Shown piece by piece: positions 6,287 through 6,690 of a DNA stretch of 6,690 nucleotides; position 1 is the first letter of the stretch; every line of letters begins with the position of its first letter. A program made the translations under genes and the position numbers. Origin of the DNA: Acidobacteriota bacterium (GTDB lineage Bacteria; Acidobacteriota; Terriglobia; Terriglobales; Acidobacteriaceae); NCBI GenBank assembly GCA_025353435.1, contig JANXQR010000854.1, positions 1-6,690 on the forward strand, given 5' to 3'. The notes beneath the pieces were generated by a model. That model made no database searches and was not told the origin of the DNA. It saw only the letters and a program-made list of their open reading frames with translations.

Positions 6287-6292
6287 TAAAAT
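6287..6292 (+). promoter_or_regulatory. Candidate -10 box (TAAAAT) of a leaderless transcript
   Basis: TAAAAT matches TATAAT at five of six bases and ends 7 nt before the ATG at 6300, so a transcript from it would begin at or next to the A of the start codon. No Shine-Dalgarno precedes that ATG, consistent with leaderless initiation. The -35 region (about 6264-6269, TGCCGG) is poor. Confidence 0.45.
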
Positions 6293-6299
6293 TAAGCAT

Positions 6300-6500
6300 A
6301 TGGCGAACCTGACGTTGGTGTACGGCCTGCGGCTGCTTCCCGAGGGTGAGGTCACCGAAATTCACGATGCCACTTTGAAGCTGGTAAATGGCCATGAGGC
6401 GCATGTGACCATGCATATACTGGAGGGCTCGCGGGAAGCCATCGAGCGCCAACTCAAACAGAGCCTGGATGCGTTCTTCGACTTCTACCCAGAGATCTAG
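6300..6500 (+). CDS. Small protein of unknown function (66 aa)
   Basis: This 66-residue acidic, cytoplasmic-looking protein has no signal peptide, transmembrane segment or cysteine. The pattern suggests a small alpha/beta fold: strand MANLTLVYGLRLL, turn PEGEV, strands TEIHDATLKLVNG and HEAHVTMHILEG, then a helix SREAIERQLKQSLDAFFDFYPEI. I do not recognise the family. The regular strand/helix spacing and balanced composition support a genuine gene rather than a chance frame, despite its overlap with an open frame on the opposite strand. The start is fixed by the ATG just behind a TAAAAT box; no ribosome binding site is visible. It is divergent from trxB (165 bp between starts), so the two might share regulation, and it is followed by tandem hairpins 3 nt after its stop. 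Confidence 0.62.
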   Translation: MANLTLVYGLRLLPEGEVTEIHDATLKLVNGHEAHVTMHILEGSREAIERQLKQSLDAFFDFYPEI

Positions 6501-6503
6501 ACA

Positions 6504-6535
6504 CCTTGCGGCTTCGCGAGGCTCACGCCGGTGAG
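6504..6535 (+). terminator. Two back-to-back hairpins after the 66-residue gene
   Basis: Starting 3 nt after the TAG, CCTTGCG-GCTT-CGCGAGG (6504-6521) forms a 7-bp stem with one G-T pair and a 4-nt loop. It is immediately followed by CTCAC-GCCG-GTGAG (6522-6535), a 5-bp stem with a 4-nt loop. Only TTT follows, 2 nt later, so this is at best a weak intrinsic terminator. It could instead protect the 3' end or mark a Rho-dependent stop. Between it and the gene at 6657 I see nothing beyond frames of 15 codons or fewer. Confidence 0.4.
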
Positions 6536-6643
6536 AGTTTCCGCCCGCGAGGAATTAAGGCCAAATGAACGGCGGCCCAATTATTAGAATTTTCCAAGAA
6601 TCCCCATCTTAGAGCGGACTCATGATTGCACCTCCTCAGTAGC

Positions 6644-6648
6644 AGGAG
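6644..6648 (+). promoter_or_regulatory. Ribosome binding site of the gene at the right edge
   Basis: AGGAG lies 8 nt before the ATG at 6657, an ideal spacing. It is the main support for calling a gene start so close to the window edge. Confidence 0.55.
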
Positions 6649-6656
6649 CACTTCGC

Positions 6657-6690
6657 ATGACCCGGTTTAGATCCACTTGTTTGCTTAGGG
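6657..6690 (+). CDS. Start of an unidentified gene (partial, runs off right edge)
   Basis: An ATG with AGGAG 8 nt upstream opens a frame (MTRFRSTCLLR) that is still open at the end of the window. The basic start followed by CLL could be the beginning of a signal peptide or lipoprotein signal, but only 11 codons are visible and no function can be assigned. A TAGAAT at 6585-6590 is a possible -10 box, without a convincing -35. Confidence 0.45.
   Translation, partial: MTRFRSTCLLR

Noticed and set aside
6135..6452. Open frame extending trxB upstream by about 106 codons.
   Set aside because: The trxB family starts at the MTETRDTVILGSG Met; the extension is antisense to the 66-residue gene, has no family similarity I can recognise and crosses the divergent promoter region.

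Overview
The window looks like a stretch of chromosome from a free-living, moderately GC-rich bacterium, most likely an Acidobacteriota (Terriglobia) relative. That placement is an inference from protein style, chiefly the pair of secreted DUF5666-like/M48-like proteins, and not from a marker gene. Nothing points to a phage, plasmid, transposon or CRISPR array.

Layout, left to right. (1) 1-117 is the Met-rich C-terminal tail of an Ffh-like signal recognition particle protein on +, overlapping by ATGA a peroxiredoxin-like thiol protein (114-782, +). (2) That gene converges on a minus-strand group, and the two opposing genes share one palindromic CTAG as their stop codons. (3) The minus-strand group, in transcription order, is yggS (PLP-binding protein), yggU (DUF167, ATGA overlap), then two tandem paralogs (3533-2187 and 2143-779). 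Each paralog encodes an exported protein with two OB-like DUF5666-type domains and a C-terminal M48-type peptidase fold whose HEXXH motif is gone. A weak hairpin and a TATACT box in the 75-nt gap suggest that the paralogs can also be transcribed on their own. (4) 4646-4951 is a roughly 300-bp divergent region with a GC-rich hairpin and a well-placed AGGAG-ATG that could give YggS an unusual N-terminal extension. (5) 4952-5164 (+) is a 70-residue minimal GIY-YIG-like protein, convergent with thioredoxin reductase trxB (6134-5187, -). (6) Divergent from trxB is a 66-residue protein of unknown function (6300-6500, +) whose ATG lies 7 nt behind a TAAAAT box, suggesting leaderless translation, with a perfect palindrome just upstream. 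(7) Two back-to-back hairpins follow it, then the first 11 codons of another gene with a strong ribosome binding site run off the right edge.

The core genes are housekeeping functions: protein targeting, thiol redox and PLP homeostasis. The peroxiredoxin-like protein and thioredoxin reductase both belong to thiol chemistry, but they lie 4.4 kb apart on opposite strands and are not an operon. The most unusual content is the tandem pair of apparently dead M48 paralogs.
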